NCBI GenBank assembly: GCA_001839685.1
Contig: MLAK01000728.1
Coordinates: 6,194-66,357, forward strand
Direction: 5' to 3'
From: Tritrichomonas foetus
Taxonomy: Eukaryota; Parabasalia; Tritrichomonadida; Tritrichomonadidae
Length of the DNA: 60,164 bases
Positions 48,701 to 57,672 of this stretch are shown here, in pieces. The translations under genes and the position numbers were made by a program. The notes beneath the pieces were generated by a model that saw only the letters and a program-made list of their open reading frames with translations, searched no databases and was not told the DNA's origin. Every line of letters begins with the position of its first letter. Position 1 is the stretch's first letter.

Positions 48701-50388
48701 TCAAAAAATATTCTTAAAAACATCTGGAAATTTTCGATATGGCTTTTTAGGAAACTTTCGTCAATAAAATCAGCAAACAATTTATAATCTTCATTATCAT
48801 CAATAAAAATACCTTGCGCTTTCAGATGAGAAATTATTGCAATCACTTCCATAAATTTATTCGTAGTGTATACAACTAAATGAGATAGTCTTTCCATTTT
48901 TCCAGACAATGTGTCCATCCAAAATAAATGTAGACAATTCAAATAGGTATGAACAGTTTGATGAATTACAGATATTGAAGTTTCTCTGTTGATATACACA
49001 CCAAAAATCAATAAATGAAAAGAAGCAGTTGTAATCATATCCATCATGCTTTTGGTCGCTGTTTGATAAATTCCTTTAGCATGAGCTTCCATTAATTCTT
49101 CTGAATTTGGCTGAGTTATTGCAAACCTAATATAACAACAATAAAGCCAAAGTTTGTCTGACCAAATGTGAAAAGCTATATTAAATAATATCAAAATTTC
49201 ATCAGTTGATAAAGACTCCAAAGAATGCATAATTATACAGCAATACAATTTAATAGAAATATTCAATTCTTTGACCAAGAAAAATTTCATTTTTTCAAAT
49301 AAATCAGCATAACATAAATTGCTATTATTTGGATTAATTTTATCTTCGTTCTGATGTGAATCCATTGTTTGCTGTGCATTTTTGGTTTGATAAAATTTAT
49401 TTAGAATAATTTTGGCAGTACTTCTCAAAGCTGCCATTTGATTTTTCGCTAATAGAAAAGTTGATGGAAATAATATTGCAATAATTGTCAAAATCAATGA
49501 AAAACTTGGCAAAATTTTCATCAAAGCACAAAATGTCTGAATAATCGAAAAAATCATACAAGTCCAAATAATGCTACATGTTAGAGGATATACAAATGTA
49601 ATTTTTTGAATAGATTGAAAAAGTGTATAAGATAAAAAAAGACTATTTATTATTAATAATGATACTCTAATTATTTCAATATGCTGATATAAAAATGCAA
49701 AATGGTATGAAAAAAATAATAAAAAAAAAGTAATTCGTTTGCTGAAATGATCAGGAAGCCACTTTGCTCCATACCGTCGAGTTGAACAAGGAAATAATTC
49801 GAAAAACAGTATGTTCATGTATTCACCAGCTAATGCAAATATTAATGATGGAACTGTGAGGGTCAGTAAAAGTGATTCTTCTGTATAAAATTGGTATAAC
49901 GAAATAAAAAAGTGCACAGTAGTCATGGGTAATAAAGCATGCATTAACAAAAATACAAATGGAATTAAAATACTTTGATGGTAATAAGAAACATACCAAA
50001 ATGGCTTATTCAAGAAAAAAAAAGGCAAAATCAAAAAATAAATTATTAAAAGTATAGAAAAAATGGTAGCAATTATTTCTGTTTGTGCTTCTTTTGAAAA
50101 TGTTGTATAATCATATCGTAAAATAAAGGATAAATAATTCGGTAATTCATCTGAAATTTTATCTAATTGAAAAGAAAAACATAATAAAGTTGTGTACATT
50201 ACAAGCTGAAAGAAAGTTAATGTTGTATAGACAAAATAATAAATAGGAAACAATGTTTTTGATTGATGAATAATTGCCATGAAAGAAATAAGTCGTTGAA
50301 CAATAACAGGATAGTGAACAGGAATGTAATCAATCCAGTCTATCCTGTCATTGGCTTGTAAGTCAGTTTTTATTTGATCAAATTGCAT
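45769..50388 (-). CDS. Multi-pass receptor-like protein with PAS and degenerate class III cyclase domain
   Basis: The 1,539-residue protein matches the trichomonad-expanded family annotated as adenylate/guanylate cyclases. About six to eight hydrophobic segments lie in residues 40-315. A cytoplasmic helical region (about 330-605) follows, then further transmembrane segments near 608-630, 768-790, 860-883 and 1050-1072 separated by ectodomain-like loops. A PAS-like stretch lies near 1128-1220 (SIILLVNKKGRISHM). The coupling helix and cyclase-like region begin near 1250 (YDLLMRQLVPMQVAAKLITN). The expected first metal-binding Asp is replaced (VFIGTFYITPLTD) and the region after IVYNVIDYAGKV keeps only the fold, so catalysis looks unlikely. 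An acidic insert with a 21-bp tandem duplication (NEINGKE twice) interrupts the domain. Confidence 0.85.
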   Translation of the reverse strand: MQFDQIKTDLQANDRIDWIDYIPVHYPVIVQRLISFMAIIHQSKTLFPIYYFVYTTLTFFQLVMYTTLLCFSFQLDKISDELPNYLSFILRYDYTTFSKEAQTEIIATIFSILLIIYFLILPFFFLNKPFWYVSYYHQSILIPFVFLLMHALLPMTTVHFFISLYQFYTEESLLLTLTVPSLIFALAGEYMNILFFELFPCSTRRYGAKWLPDHFSKRITFFLLFFSYHFAFLYQHIEIIRVSLLIINSLFLSYTLFQSIQKITFVYPLTCSIIWTCMIFSIIQTFCALMKILPSFSLILTIIAILFPSTFLLAKNQMAALRSTAKIILNKFYQTKNAQQTMDSHQNEDKINPNNSNLCYADLFEKMKFFLVKELNISIKLYCCIIMHSLESLSTDEILILFNIAFHIWSDKLWLYCCYIRFAITQPNSEELMEAHAKGIYQTATKSMMDMITTASFHLLIFGVYINRETSISVIHQTVHTYLNCLHLFWMDTLSGKMERLSHLVVYTTNKFMEVIAIISHLKAQGIFIDDNEDYKLFADFIDESFLKSHIENFQMFLRIFFEVQNNVATNSEAPRQNGNENNKTYSNEDKKININGKKQIMLPKDTAFTFLYKVFLFLPFIFGGCLFLIFSNEMYHHSFSLKNFWTTTLRLSQFFEIISSVFVNKTNISDNLMMTIYDNLMLDDFYLMKKEIPYLVDFSNDVEWISYTTFGENLISAHYFYHNEINNSVNIFNVNSFFQNTDILIDEITKTNYEKIINDLHTSQKNVIFVFIFIFIYILFLIFVLAAKLMKIRSNYKKFFMRIPKTAITEIVEKINNVIFVSEKPNPDLKNLPNHIKYNLQLLSYPNPPSFFTTDLSSSLYCYLYFAIIILIHIIIFCFLMTNFFDKQEKYAKCIPRVKNLLQIPQKVLAFSYFSTSSSNNNLYKFINSVKYDEIYCTNMNLTESNFNIMNYETAELIQSLMKSFKTLLRDSSDCPYCFDQRILFEPHPSFNFSFMSSLNYALAMSYEYFNSSSPYLIHNLMIGMEHLFSFHVSEKAEMFYGALIRRDMQHYYFCFLFYLICCFGIFSYTRINKMNLHIHPDFINGVLHSIPTQYRPYDRLHHSDYSMEKESTKDAEKILRLAKTMEDLNSIILLVNKKGRISHMTNFAHNLFNSKTKQLPLFSQFFEETFIYGKEEEEKSPQNSTNIPITDEIDKFDVNKINFATNIKYIMKDHFDRIYSILFYRVFYNDISFACSIDDITNKNKLIYKMNKEEQRYDLLMRQLVPMQVAAKLITNEVFPPFSTDDVFIGTFYITPLTDNQTESEYSLKLNLIHQFHNVNENDELEYDNQEFQDSETEHQKELPPENQITLENEIELENFLTHENEINGKENEINGKENDSVDFEINKILNKIIKKYPSLTFHGRSVQVFRIISGLFPGNNSVNQEQNKELNVKELVEFSLEFIAKMKKKFIVYNVIDYAGKVLVDVCKYPFPFLHCFGYNSHVSSSIAVASQPNQVNIDQNALEILNDLNIDITLNNIFYFGDKAVKTYRVQIGID
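46252..46293. repeat. 21-bp tandem duplication inside the cyclase-like gene
   Basis: The unit ttttcctttccatttatctca occurs twice in a row and encodes a repeated NEINGKE heptapeptide in the acidic insert. The reading frame is kept. Confidence 0.85.
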
Positions 50389-50946
50389 TATATTTATTTA
50401 TTTTTCAATACTTTATTTCATTTTTTCAAAAGAAAAAGTGAAAAATTGAATAAAACGAAAATATTATTCTTTTTGATTTATTATAGATTTGATAGCTATC
50501 ATATGAATCTAATGATACTACAATTATATGGTAAGTATGTGGCGAAAGAATAATCAATTCTTCAACAAGATATCTTTGAACATGCAAATGGAAAACTTTT
50601 TCTGAATATAATTCAAAAAGTTAGTCCAACGGTTTTATTCGTTAATAAATAACTGAAAACATGACCATATTAAAATACAAAAAGTTATACAGATTTTCGT
50701 CAATGAATCTGAAAGATAATTAACTTCCTGAAACAAAACCATTACATGAAATTTATATGTAATTTCAGATGAATATAAAAAGAATGAAATAGAAAAGAAA
50801 AAATTTGAAGGGAAAATTTTAAAAATTACAAGATATTTCCGTTTTTTATTTTCTTATCATTTCGCTTTTTTAGATAATTTTTGTGAGTATTTCAGAAAGA
50901 TAACTATCTCAAAGGTTAATTTTTGAGAAAAATTGGTGAATTTTTT
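50389..50946. other. Divergent intergenic region
   Basis: AT-rich spacer between the cyclase-like gene (-) and the B56-like gene (+). One GACCAT motif is at 50663-50668. No gene was seen. Confidence 0.5.
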
Positions 50947-50949
50947 TCA
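50947..50949 (+). promoter_or_regulatory. Initiator-like TCA touching the B56-like ATG
   Basis: The sequence TTTTTTTCAATGCGG puts the A of TCA one base before the ATG. This supports 50950 as the start rather than the TTG-begun extension nine codons upstream, and predicts an almost leaderless mRNA. Confidence 0.5.
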
Positions 50950-52788
50950 ATGCGGCTAGCGTCGCTTCGGCAAAAGCAGCCTCAAGCGCGAATCCTCCAT
51001 CCGCGTCTATCAGCCGAATATATCAAACCAATCACCAAAAGCACCCCGCAATTCCCTCTTTCTTTTAACACTCAAATCCGAACCCTTCGTCGCCCAATCG
51101 GTAAGAAAAAAGGAAAAGGCTTTTTTGACGACGGCGAAATCATTCCTGCGCGCGAAATCGAATATACGACACCACGATCACCTTTTTTATTTGGAGAAGA
51201 AACAGAAAATGCTGAAATTCAACAAGTAAATCCAAATAAAAGTGATGGTCAAATTTTCACCATAAAACCGAATGTAAACCATTCAAAACATCACGTCACA
51301 AGTAACTCTTCGAGAAATTTGCTGGAAAACAATCATCATTCAAATGTGAAGTCAGGAAATAAGCAATCAAAAAATTTTACAAAAACGACACAAAGTCAAA
51401 AATCTCAAAATCAAGTTAACAGTTCAAAAAATATAGGCCTCAGTCATTCAAATTTTTTATCTGAATTCAACTCCAATTTCCTAAAAATGATTGATTTGTG
51501 TTGTAAATTTTGTAATTTCACTGATAAAAATGAAGACATTCAAAAAAAGCAATCAAAAAGTGATACACTTGACCAGATAAACCAAACTTTAGAAAACAGT
51601 GAAAATGCAAAGAAACTTTCACATGAATCTGTTTCTTCATTATTTAGAATGATTTCACTGAATATTTTTAGACCAATTCCAGTAATCCATTTATTGAAGA
51701 ATGATGTGGCAAAAGATACTGAATGGCCCCATCTCCAAAAGGTTTACAAAATTTTCATCACAAGCTTAAGTTGTACTTCTATTCGGCCTGCAATTTTACA
51801 ATCGATTGTTAATTCACAACTCATTCAGAACTTGTTTACAATTTTCAAAACACCGGACTTGAGAGAACAAAAATGTATTTCTGAAGTATTAACAGTTATA
51901 GCTAATCGATTTGTACATACAAAAAAGTTTTTGAATCAACAATGCAGAAACATTCTCTTGAAATCATTTAATGATGAATCAGTCAGACGTGCCTTGAATT
52001 ATTTCTTCTTATTTTATCTTGATTTTTCTCAAATTAGTCGACCACCTGAATATAAAAAAATATTTACGAATATTTTGCTTTCTCTGATCCTTTTAGATAA
52101 TTTTGAAATGTTCAGTGATTCATATTTAGAAGTAATTTTATTGTTTTTTTCTTTTGATGGCAATTTAATCGATATATTTTTAAAATATTTAATTAAGCAT
52201 TGGCCAATTACGAATATATCGAAACAAAAAGTGTTTATTTCATATATCAAGGAAATTATTTCTTTCATTGAAGAGTTTAATCATTTTATTCCACAGAAAA
52301 CAATTTTTTTAATGATCAGGAAATTTTCTTGTTTATTTTTTGATTTAACAGAAGATTTATCACAAATTTCTCTTTCTTTTATTAATTCAGGAAACTTTGA
52401 TCGTTTAATTTCCACAGATATGGAAAAATATTCTACAATCTTGTATCAAGCGGCTTGTGAAGTGAATGAAAATCATTGGATCAATGAAACGAAAATATTG
52501 GCAGGTGAGACAATGCAGTATTTAGAAAAATTGAATCCTGAATTACTAAAAACCATGAATTCAGATTTATCAAAGACAGAAATTAATCTTTTATCTCAAA
52601 AATATTGTTTGAATAATTCGATAATTTATGATAAAAAGTGTATTGAAACATGGAAAGCTATCATAGAAATCGCTAAACAAATGAATTTTCAAAACGATTG
52701 TCCAAATTATTTTATAAATTTTTCATTTGAAGAACCTTTTCCTGCACAAAGTGTTGAAATAAATACAAAATTAGAAGTAAATGTTTAA
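50950..52788 (+). CDS. Divergent PP2A regulatory subunit B, B56 (PR61) family
   Basis: The 612-residue protein has a basic, Ser/Asn/Gln-rich N-terminus (about 1-160) and a HEAT-like B56 region (about 225-590). Recognisable B56 landmarks are NIFRPIPVI, EWPHLQKVYKIF near residue 259, the DxREQKCISEVLTVIANRF helix, the LLSLILLDNF helix and LIKHWPITNISKQKVFISYI. B56 subunits target protein phosphatase 2A to LxxIxE-motif substrates during mitosis and signalling. Compared with canonical B56 the central GELLEILGSIINGF and ALYFWNNE blocks are not conserved, so substrate binding may differ. GC drops from about 48% (51001-51060) to about 18% (52321-52380) along the gene. Confidence 0.8.
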   Translation: MRLASLRQKQPQARILHPRLSAEYIKPITKSTPQFPLSFNTQIRTLRRPIGKKKGKGFFDDGEIIPAREIEYTTPRSPFLFGEETENAEIQQVNPNKSDGQIFTIKPNVNHSKHHVTSNSSRNLLENNHHSNVKSGNKQSKNFTKTTQSQKSQNQVNSSKNIGLSHSNFLSEFNSNFLKMIDLCCKFCNFTDKNEDIQKKQSKSDTLDQINQTLENSENAKKLSHESVSSLFRMISLNIFRPIPVIHLLKNDVAKDTEWPHLQKVYKIFITSLSCTSIRPAILQSIVNSQLIQNLFTIFKTPDLREQKCISEVLTVIANRFVHTKKFLNQQCRNILLKSFNDESVRRALNYFFLFYLDFSQISRPPEYKKIFTNILLSLILLDNFEMFSDSYLEVILLFFSFDGNLIDIFLKYLIKHWPITNISKQKVFISYIKEIISFIEEFNHFIPQKTIFLMIRKFSCLFFDLTEDLSQISLSFINSGNFDRLISTDMEKYSTILYQAACEVNENHWINETKILAGETMQYLEKLNPELLKTMNSDLSKTEINLLSQKYCLNNSIIYDKKCIETWKAIIEIAKQMNFQNDCPNYFINFSFEEPFPAQSVEINTKLEVNV

Positions 52789-53101
52789 TCGGATCCTCGG
52801 AATTTAGATTTTGTTTGAATAGAGTTATTAAATAGAATTCACGTTAATCCATTATTTTTTACTTTTATTTATTTATGTCTGAACTTATGTTTCATTTTTA
52901 TTATTAAATATTTTGTTCTCACCTAAGCGAAACTGGTTTAGATGAAAAAATGCATTAATACAGATGTTACAAAACAATAAAAATAGTATTTTGGCATAAG
53001 CATTCTTTAATTTACATCAATATAACAATAAAATAACATATGAAGATTCTTGTCATGAAAATATAAAAATTAAATGTGCTTCTTACGTGAATCTTCCAAA
53101 T
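52789..53101. other. Convergent spacer
   Basis: AT-rich 3' flanks of two converging genes; nothing recognised. Confidence 0.6.
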
Positions 53102-53680
53102 TTATGAATTAGCTACAGGTGTAGGATGTGGAGCATTTTCCTTTGATTTTGGTGTTCCAAGACCAAGCCTCTCAAATTCTGCTTCCACAATTTCCTGCTC
53201 CTTAGTTAATTTGCGAACCTGATCTTGTAATTTCTCGATTTGGAAAACCGTTTTTTCCCTCTTTTTCTGCAAGCTCATAAACCTCTCTTTTTGTTCTTGG
53301 TAAATATTGACATATTGTTTGTAAAGTCTTTTTAAGTCATCAGTGGTGCATCCATGTAAATTCAATTCATTTTCATCGTATGACCTATCGTTCACTTCAT
53401 CTGAGATTTCTTCATGTGCGAGAATTGGCGGACCGGCATATAAAACGGGGACATCAAAGACTCTTTTATCTTGTACTTTCTTTTTCTTCACTGACAATGT
53501 TTTTGTAGTGCGTGGAAGGGAGCGCTCCCTTGATGATTTTGGTGAATTATTGCGAATATTCGAATACGGAATAGAGTGATTCGTTAAAGAGTCTTGGTAG
53601 AGATATTCGAAACTGTTTGGACTTCTTTGGCTTTTACTCCGATTCGATGGTGGGGTTTGTGCTTTTGTTCTCGATCTCAT
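53102..53680 (-). CDS. Small basic coiled-coil protein, 192 aa, function unknown
   Basis: The N-terminal half is basic and Ser/Arg-rich (MRSRTKAQTPPSNRSKSQRS, SSRERSLPRTTKT, VKKKKVQDK) with several TP/SP sites. The second half (about 108-170) is a coiled coil (YVNIYQEQKERFMSLQKKRE, VRKLTKEQEIVEAEFERLG). The C-terminus is short and Pro-containing. No family was recognised; such proteins are common among cytoskeleton or basal-body components. The start follows a TTCAAATTT Initiator-like motif by 7 nt. Confidence 0.7.
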   Translation of the reverse strand: MRSRTKAQTPPSNRSKSQRSPNSFEYLYQDSLTNHSIPYSNIRNNSPKSSRERSLPRTTKTLSVKKKKVQDKRVFDVPVLYAGPPILAHEEISDEVNDRSYDENELNLHGCTTDDLKRLYKQYVNIYQEQKERFMSLQKKREKTVFQIEKLQDQVRKLTKEQEIVEAEFERLGLGTPKSKENAPHPTPVANS

Positions 53681-54332
53681 TAAATTTGAATGAGGAAATT
53701 TGAAAGAAATTCTTTACATGATTTGAGAATGAGGAAACTCAATTTTGAGGAAATGTCAATTTATCTTCACTTTTTGTGTGAATATTTGACCCAACATTAA
53801 ACATCACTATTTACTTTGTTGAATTGCAAATTTGATCATAGGTTTCAACATTATCAACAAACAAAATATGAAGATTATTCCTTCCCGTGAAGAAATCTAA
53901 ATTCCTCAAGATCATTCTTTCCCAATGGTAGAATTCCTATCTTTCTGCTGATTTCTGACATGAAGTGATTATTTTTGTCATTTACTCTATAATTTATTCA
54001 CTTAGAGCGAGGAATAAATTACTTGTCAAAATTCTACATAATATGTAAATGTTTTTGATATTGATTAGTTAGTTTGAGAAATGTGATGGATATCATGATC
54101 TGTAAACAGGAAAATTAACAACGAAGGCAACTCCCAAATATATTTCCCAAAATTTTAATTTCACAATTTTGTGGAGATTCTGGAAGAATGAATGCCTCAC
54201 AAAAGTCACAACAAGCTTTTCAGAATAGAATACTCAATAAATATGAATTCGTTTCAATTCGCAAAAAAAAAAAAAAAATTGGGATAAAAAAGTCTAAAAA
54301 GTAATGCTTCAAATATATCTAATATACATTTT
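53681..54332. other. Intergenic region, nothing recognised
   Basis: AT-rich 652-bp spacer. A 15-16 nt A run near 54262 lies just past the 3' end of the next minus-strand gene. Confidence 0.5.
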
Positions 54333-54992
54333 TTACAAATAACATCCAAGGCAGTTGTAGCCTTTATCGCAAAACGAAAATGATTGGATTTCTGTTGTGC
54401 GAGAAAACATGAGGTCAAAATCACTATCCACATCGTTAATCATTTCACCAAAATCCTCTTCAAACGCGTCCTCTTGATTTTTTGGATTCCTGTCGTTGAT
54501 TTCATCGCATTTGTCATTCTCGTCGACGGAGCGCGGATCAAGAGGCAGTAAAAACACAGGCGACATCTCATCTTCATCCACCCTCAAAAATTGTCTGAGT
54601 TGGATCGGAAATGAAAAAATTCGTTTATTTACAACAGCCATTGATTGTCGCCTCCTTCGTGAATCAGTGACATCTTTGACAAGTGCTGTATTGTCACGTT
54701 CGATTGAGACCCTAAATCGATGGCTGCATCGCTTGCAGGTGATATCAAATGTTCCATCCATGACTGTGTCGAATTTGATTAAATCGAAGTTTCGAACTAG
54801 AATTCCACCACGGCCTATTGTAACAGCCGCCGATAGATTGTTTTGATAAAGTTGATCTGGAAAATTGACCAGGTTATTTTGAAAAGTGCTTGGGAGTGAA
54901 GCGGTGGTGATTATTTCATTACTGTCGTGTGTCCTCTTTAAACGTGGTTCGCTTGTGGGTATGACATGAATATTCCTACAAGAGCATTTCAT
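54333..54992 (-). CDS. Hypothetical protein, 219 aa, with possible zinc-binding cysteines
   Basis: The protein starts MKCSCRNIHV and has a second Cys pair, DITCKRCSHRFRV, near residue 86. CxC plus CxxC with about 80 residues between resembles a split zinc ribbon of the Yippee/Mis18 kind, but I cannot assign it to either. A beta-rich middle (AVTIGRGGILVRNFDLIKF) lies between the cysteine pairs. A basic patch (DSRRRRQS) precedes an acidic C-terminal region (EDAFEEDFGEMINDVDSDFD), and the extreme C-terminus is again Cys-containing (CDKGYNCLGCYL). GC is clearly raised, which supports coding. A TACCGGTA palindrome lies about 460 bp upstream, as for the SERINC gene. Confidence 0.65.
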   Translation of the reverse strand: MKCSCRNIHVIPTSEPRLKRTHDSNEIITTASLPSTFQNNLVNFPDQLYQNNLSAAVTIGRGGILVRNFDLIKFDTVMDGTFDITCKRCSHRFRVSIERDNTALVKDVTDSRRRRQSMAVVNKRIFSFPIQLRQFLRVDEDEMSPVFLLPLDPRSVDENDKCDEINDRNPKNQEDAFEEDFGEMINDVDSDFDLMFSRTTEIQSFSFCDKGYNCLGCYL

Positions 54993-56560
54993 CTATAGAA
55001 CAATTTAAATATGAAGGGTTTATTATTTTATTATGAAAACAAATTTGACTGACTATGTATTGAATTTTCGCGATATTTATTGTTTAGCGACATTGAAAAA
55101 TCTAAAAAAAAATAATAATAAAAATGTAATGGTCATTGAAAAAATACAATCGTTGAATTTTCTGTTGAATGATTATTAAACTTTGAATGTAAACTCAGGG
55201 TAATTGTGACTTTTTGAATCCTAATAGTTTTTGAAGATTTTGCTTCAGAAATATATTGAAATATTTGATAAAGTAAAATTTTTAACCGCTGAGTATCTAT
55301 CTTTCTTTTTTTGAATAAGGGAAATTATCAAAAAGTTCAATTGTGATTATGAAGTGAGAACAGTTTTATCCGTGAACTTTTCGATAATTTGACTTTTCAT
55401 TTGACCTTAAATGTAAAACTGGTCGCACTTAGGTCGATCCTTCTTTCTTACCGGTACACTTTCTAATCGATCCATGACGAATTGTGATTTTTAGAAAATT
55501 TGACTTAGTAAAGTTATCTTAAACATCATGGATATGATATTGGTGTGATCAAATTATATATTAAAAAAAAATAGAAAAGCATTTCCCAAAGCTCTGGAGA
55601 GAACAATATTTTTTATCTATATATATATATATAGGTTTCTGCCATCATTTGGATTTAAATGATCATTAAAAACCAATTATGAAGCATTTATTTTTGAGAG
55701 TTTTTAAAATGACTTTATCTCGAAATTTAACATCAATTTTTTTTCAATATTGAATATTTATTTTATATTTATTGTGTATTTTTGTTGGTTAAAATTAAAC
55801 CAAAATTGAGTCGAGAAAATTTCGAGAAAAATGCAAAAAAAAAATCGGGAAACTTTTTTGTTGGAAATTTATACTCTTAGTACCATGAAGTTGTTTATTT
55901 GTCTGACAATCAAGCATTAAAATAGGAATTGCTATTCTGACCATAATTTTAAAAGATTCTGACCATCATTCCGAAGATAAGAATTATCATTAAGAATGAA
56001 AAAAGATAATGAGCAAAATCAAATGTAACCCATATTACTATATAGTAGTGCAATTCATATCATTGAATATTTCATCAATTCTTTGATGGCCAAATGTAAA
56101 TCGCTTTTTTGTCAAGAAAAAAGAGATCACAAATAAATATTACAGAATTCATGCATTGCTCAATGAAGGTGGAAAAACCATATTTTTCTCAGTCAGATCA
56201 AACTGATAACAGATATGATGATTTCGTCATTTGATAGCTATTTCATTTACCTTATTTTGGACAATCATTCAAATTGATATGATTATGTTTCATGCGCGAA
56301 ATTTCCTATTTAATCAAGAGAATTTTCAAAAATTGAAGCCAGCAAAAAAATATAGCCAGTTTCGTGATATCTTCTATTCAATTTCTCCAAAGCTGAAATT
56401 AAGGATTAATCCTTGATGAAAAGAATTTTTCATCCATCCATAAAATGTAAATTATATAAATTTTTTTTCTTTACTTTTATCTCAAAAGTTCGAGTCATCA
56501 TTACAGAATATTTTATCCTTCTATTTATTTTTCTGGGAATAAATTGAGAGAATTGAGACG
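54993..56560. other. Intergenic region with motif repeats, no supported gene
   Basis: The region contains ATGGTC at 55129-55134, a 19-bp sequence at 55411-55429 that recurs at 57738-57756, a TACCGGTA palindrome at 55449-55456, a short TA repeat near 55617-55632 and two TTCTGACCAT decamers (55935-55944 and 55957-55966). A 61-codon open stretch at 56231 has no ATG at its 5' end and is not supported. Confidence 0.5.
55411..55429 (+). repeat. 19-bp repeat, copy 1
   Basis: The sequence atgtaaaactggtcgcact is identical to 57738-57756. The two copies flank the transposon region in the same orientation about 2.3 kb apart. Confidence 0.85.
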
Positions 56561-56568
56561 GTCTGCTA
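56561..56568 (+). repeat. Target site duplication, left (8 bp)
   Basis: gtctgcta directly precedes the left terminal inverted repeat and is identical to 57665-57672 after the right one. Confidence 0.85.
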
Positions 56569-56582
56569 AGATGTATACAAAC
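56569..56582 (+). repeat. Terminal inverted repeat, left
   Basis: AGATGTATACAAAC, the exact complement of 57651-57664. Confidence 0.85.
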
Positions 56583-56873
56583 TAACTAGATCTAGATGTA
56601 GAAGACTATTGAGAGATCTAAATGAATAATTGTTGATATTATTGTCATCTAAAAATTATTTAATTGTAATCCTATTAATAATATATAAATATTATAATTT
56701 AAAAATCAAGATACAGAGAAAACCAAATCCAAAAAAAAATTGTGAGAAAAAAATAAACCCCACAGAAATTTCTGAGAATTATTGAGATAAAAAGGGATTT
56801 TATAGCATTAATACCTTGATTATTTATTATCATAAATCGTGCTTTTTATTATCATATGACCCTCCATCGAAAA

Positions 56874-57134
56874 TTATAATGTTTTCCAAAATACAAAAAT
56901 GAAGTATAAAAAAAATATTAATAATTTTGATATAAATAAAAAAAATTTAGGCATCAATGAGAAGATTACGAATGTTTTGCCATCTAAATGGCGAGTCATC
57001 AGAAAATTCACTTGGCATCGAGTCTGGAAAAAAACATATTGGATTCCATTTTTCTTGATTTGGTCTTTCAATCGTTGTATCTGTATCCCTGCTTGAGAAT
57101 GTGCTGTTGAGGACTGCCAGTCTATTTTCTTCAT
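56874..57134 (-). CDS. ORF inside the transposon, 86 aa
   Basis: The frame starts MKKIDWQSSTAHSQAGIQIQ, has a basic helical N-terminus and ends in a hydrophobic stretch (KFFLFISKLLIFFLYFIFVF) that looks like read-through into AT-rich sequence. The first 39 residues are identical in copy A (21162 onward). It may be the remaining N-terminus of a transposase; no DDE or zinc motif is visible. Whether it is translated is unknown. Confidence 0.4.
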   Translation of the reverse strand: MKKIDWQSSTAHSQAGIQIQRLKDQIKKNGIQYVFFQTRCQVNFLMTRHLDGKTFVIFSLMPKFFLFISKLLIFFLYFIFVFWKTL

Positions 57135-57650
57135 ATACTAAAATTTTATGACAGAAAAGATTTCAATACATTCATATTTGTCAAATGGAAATTGAATTAA
57201 TTCAACATCACTGAGTTAAAACTATCAAAATTTTCGCGATTTTTAATTAAAAATCGATAGAAGAAGTGTAAATAGAATTATGGGAAGCAGTATTATAATC
57301 TTTGTGATTCTTGGAAAAAAAGCTTCTCACAATTTTTTTTTAGGCTTTCTCCAAAATCGCTCTTTTTTCGGTTTAATTGTTGCAAAATTTCAAAACTATG
57401 AATAAATATGGCTCATAACTATAAAAAATAGATTTAACAATTGACTGAAAGCTGTTCACCCGAAAACTGAAACAATAGCTTCTTCAGAATCATTTTCGAA
57501 ATATTTTTGAATTCGGCCATTTGCGAAGTTTGCGATAAGGGAAATTTTCGTCATTCTTTTAGCTATTTGGGTTTTGATTTTTGACTGATGGNATTAAGTA
57601 ATACTGATGATAAGGATCATTTTAGTGATTTCGTACGTTAAGACTATTTG

Positions 57651-57664
57651 GTTTGTATACATCT
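57651..57664 (-). repeat. Terminal inverted repeat, right
   Basis: GTTTGTATACATCT on the + strand. The same 14-mer ends copy A at 21657-21670. Confidence 0.85.
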
Positions 57665-57672
57665 GTCTGCTA
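57665..57672 (+). repeat. Target site duplication, right (8 bp)
   Basis: gtctgcta, identical to 56561-56568. Confidence 0.85.

Larger units (their letters stand above)
56569..57664 (+). mobile_element. Complete 1,096-bp TIR DNA transposon, probably non-autonomous (copy B)
   Basis: The element is bounded by 14-bp perfect terminal inverted repeats (AGATGTATACAAAC at 56569-56582, its complement at 57651-57664) and flanked by an exact 8-bp direct repeat gtctgcta. An 8-bp target duplication is typical of hAT, P or Merlin-like elements; the termini do not let me choose. Its only ORF is the 86-codon minus-strand frame at 56874-57134, far too small for a transposase, so it is probably a deletion derivative mobilised in trans. 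A near-identical but truncated inverted copy lies at 20714-21670, which implies recent activity. One undetermined base (57592) lies in the 82 bp that are not shared with copy A. Confidence 0.85.

Noticed and set aside
56231..56416. 61-codon ORF left of the transposon
   Set aside because: It has no ATG start and no family, and its low-complexity AT-rich sequence gives such ORFs by chance.
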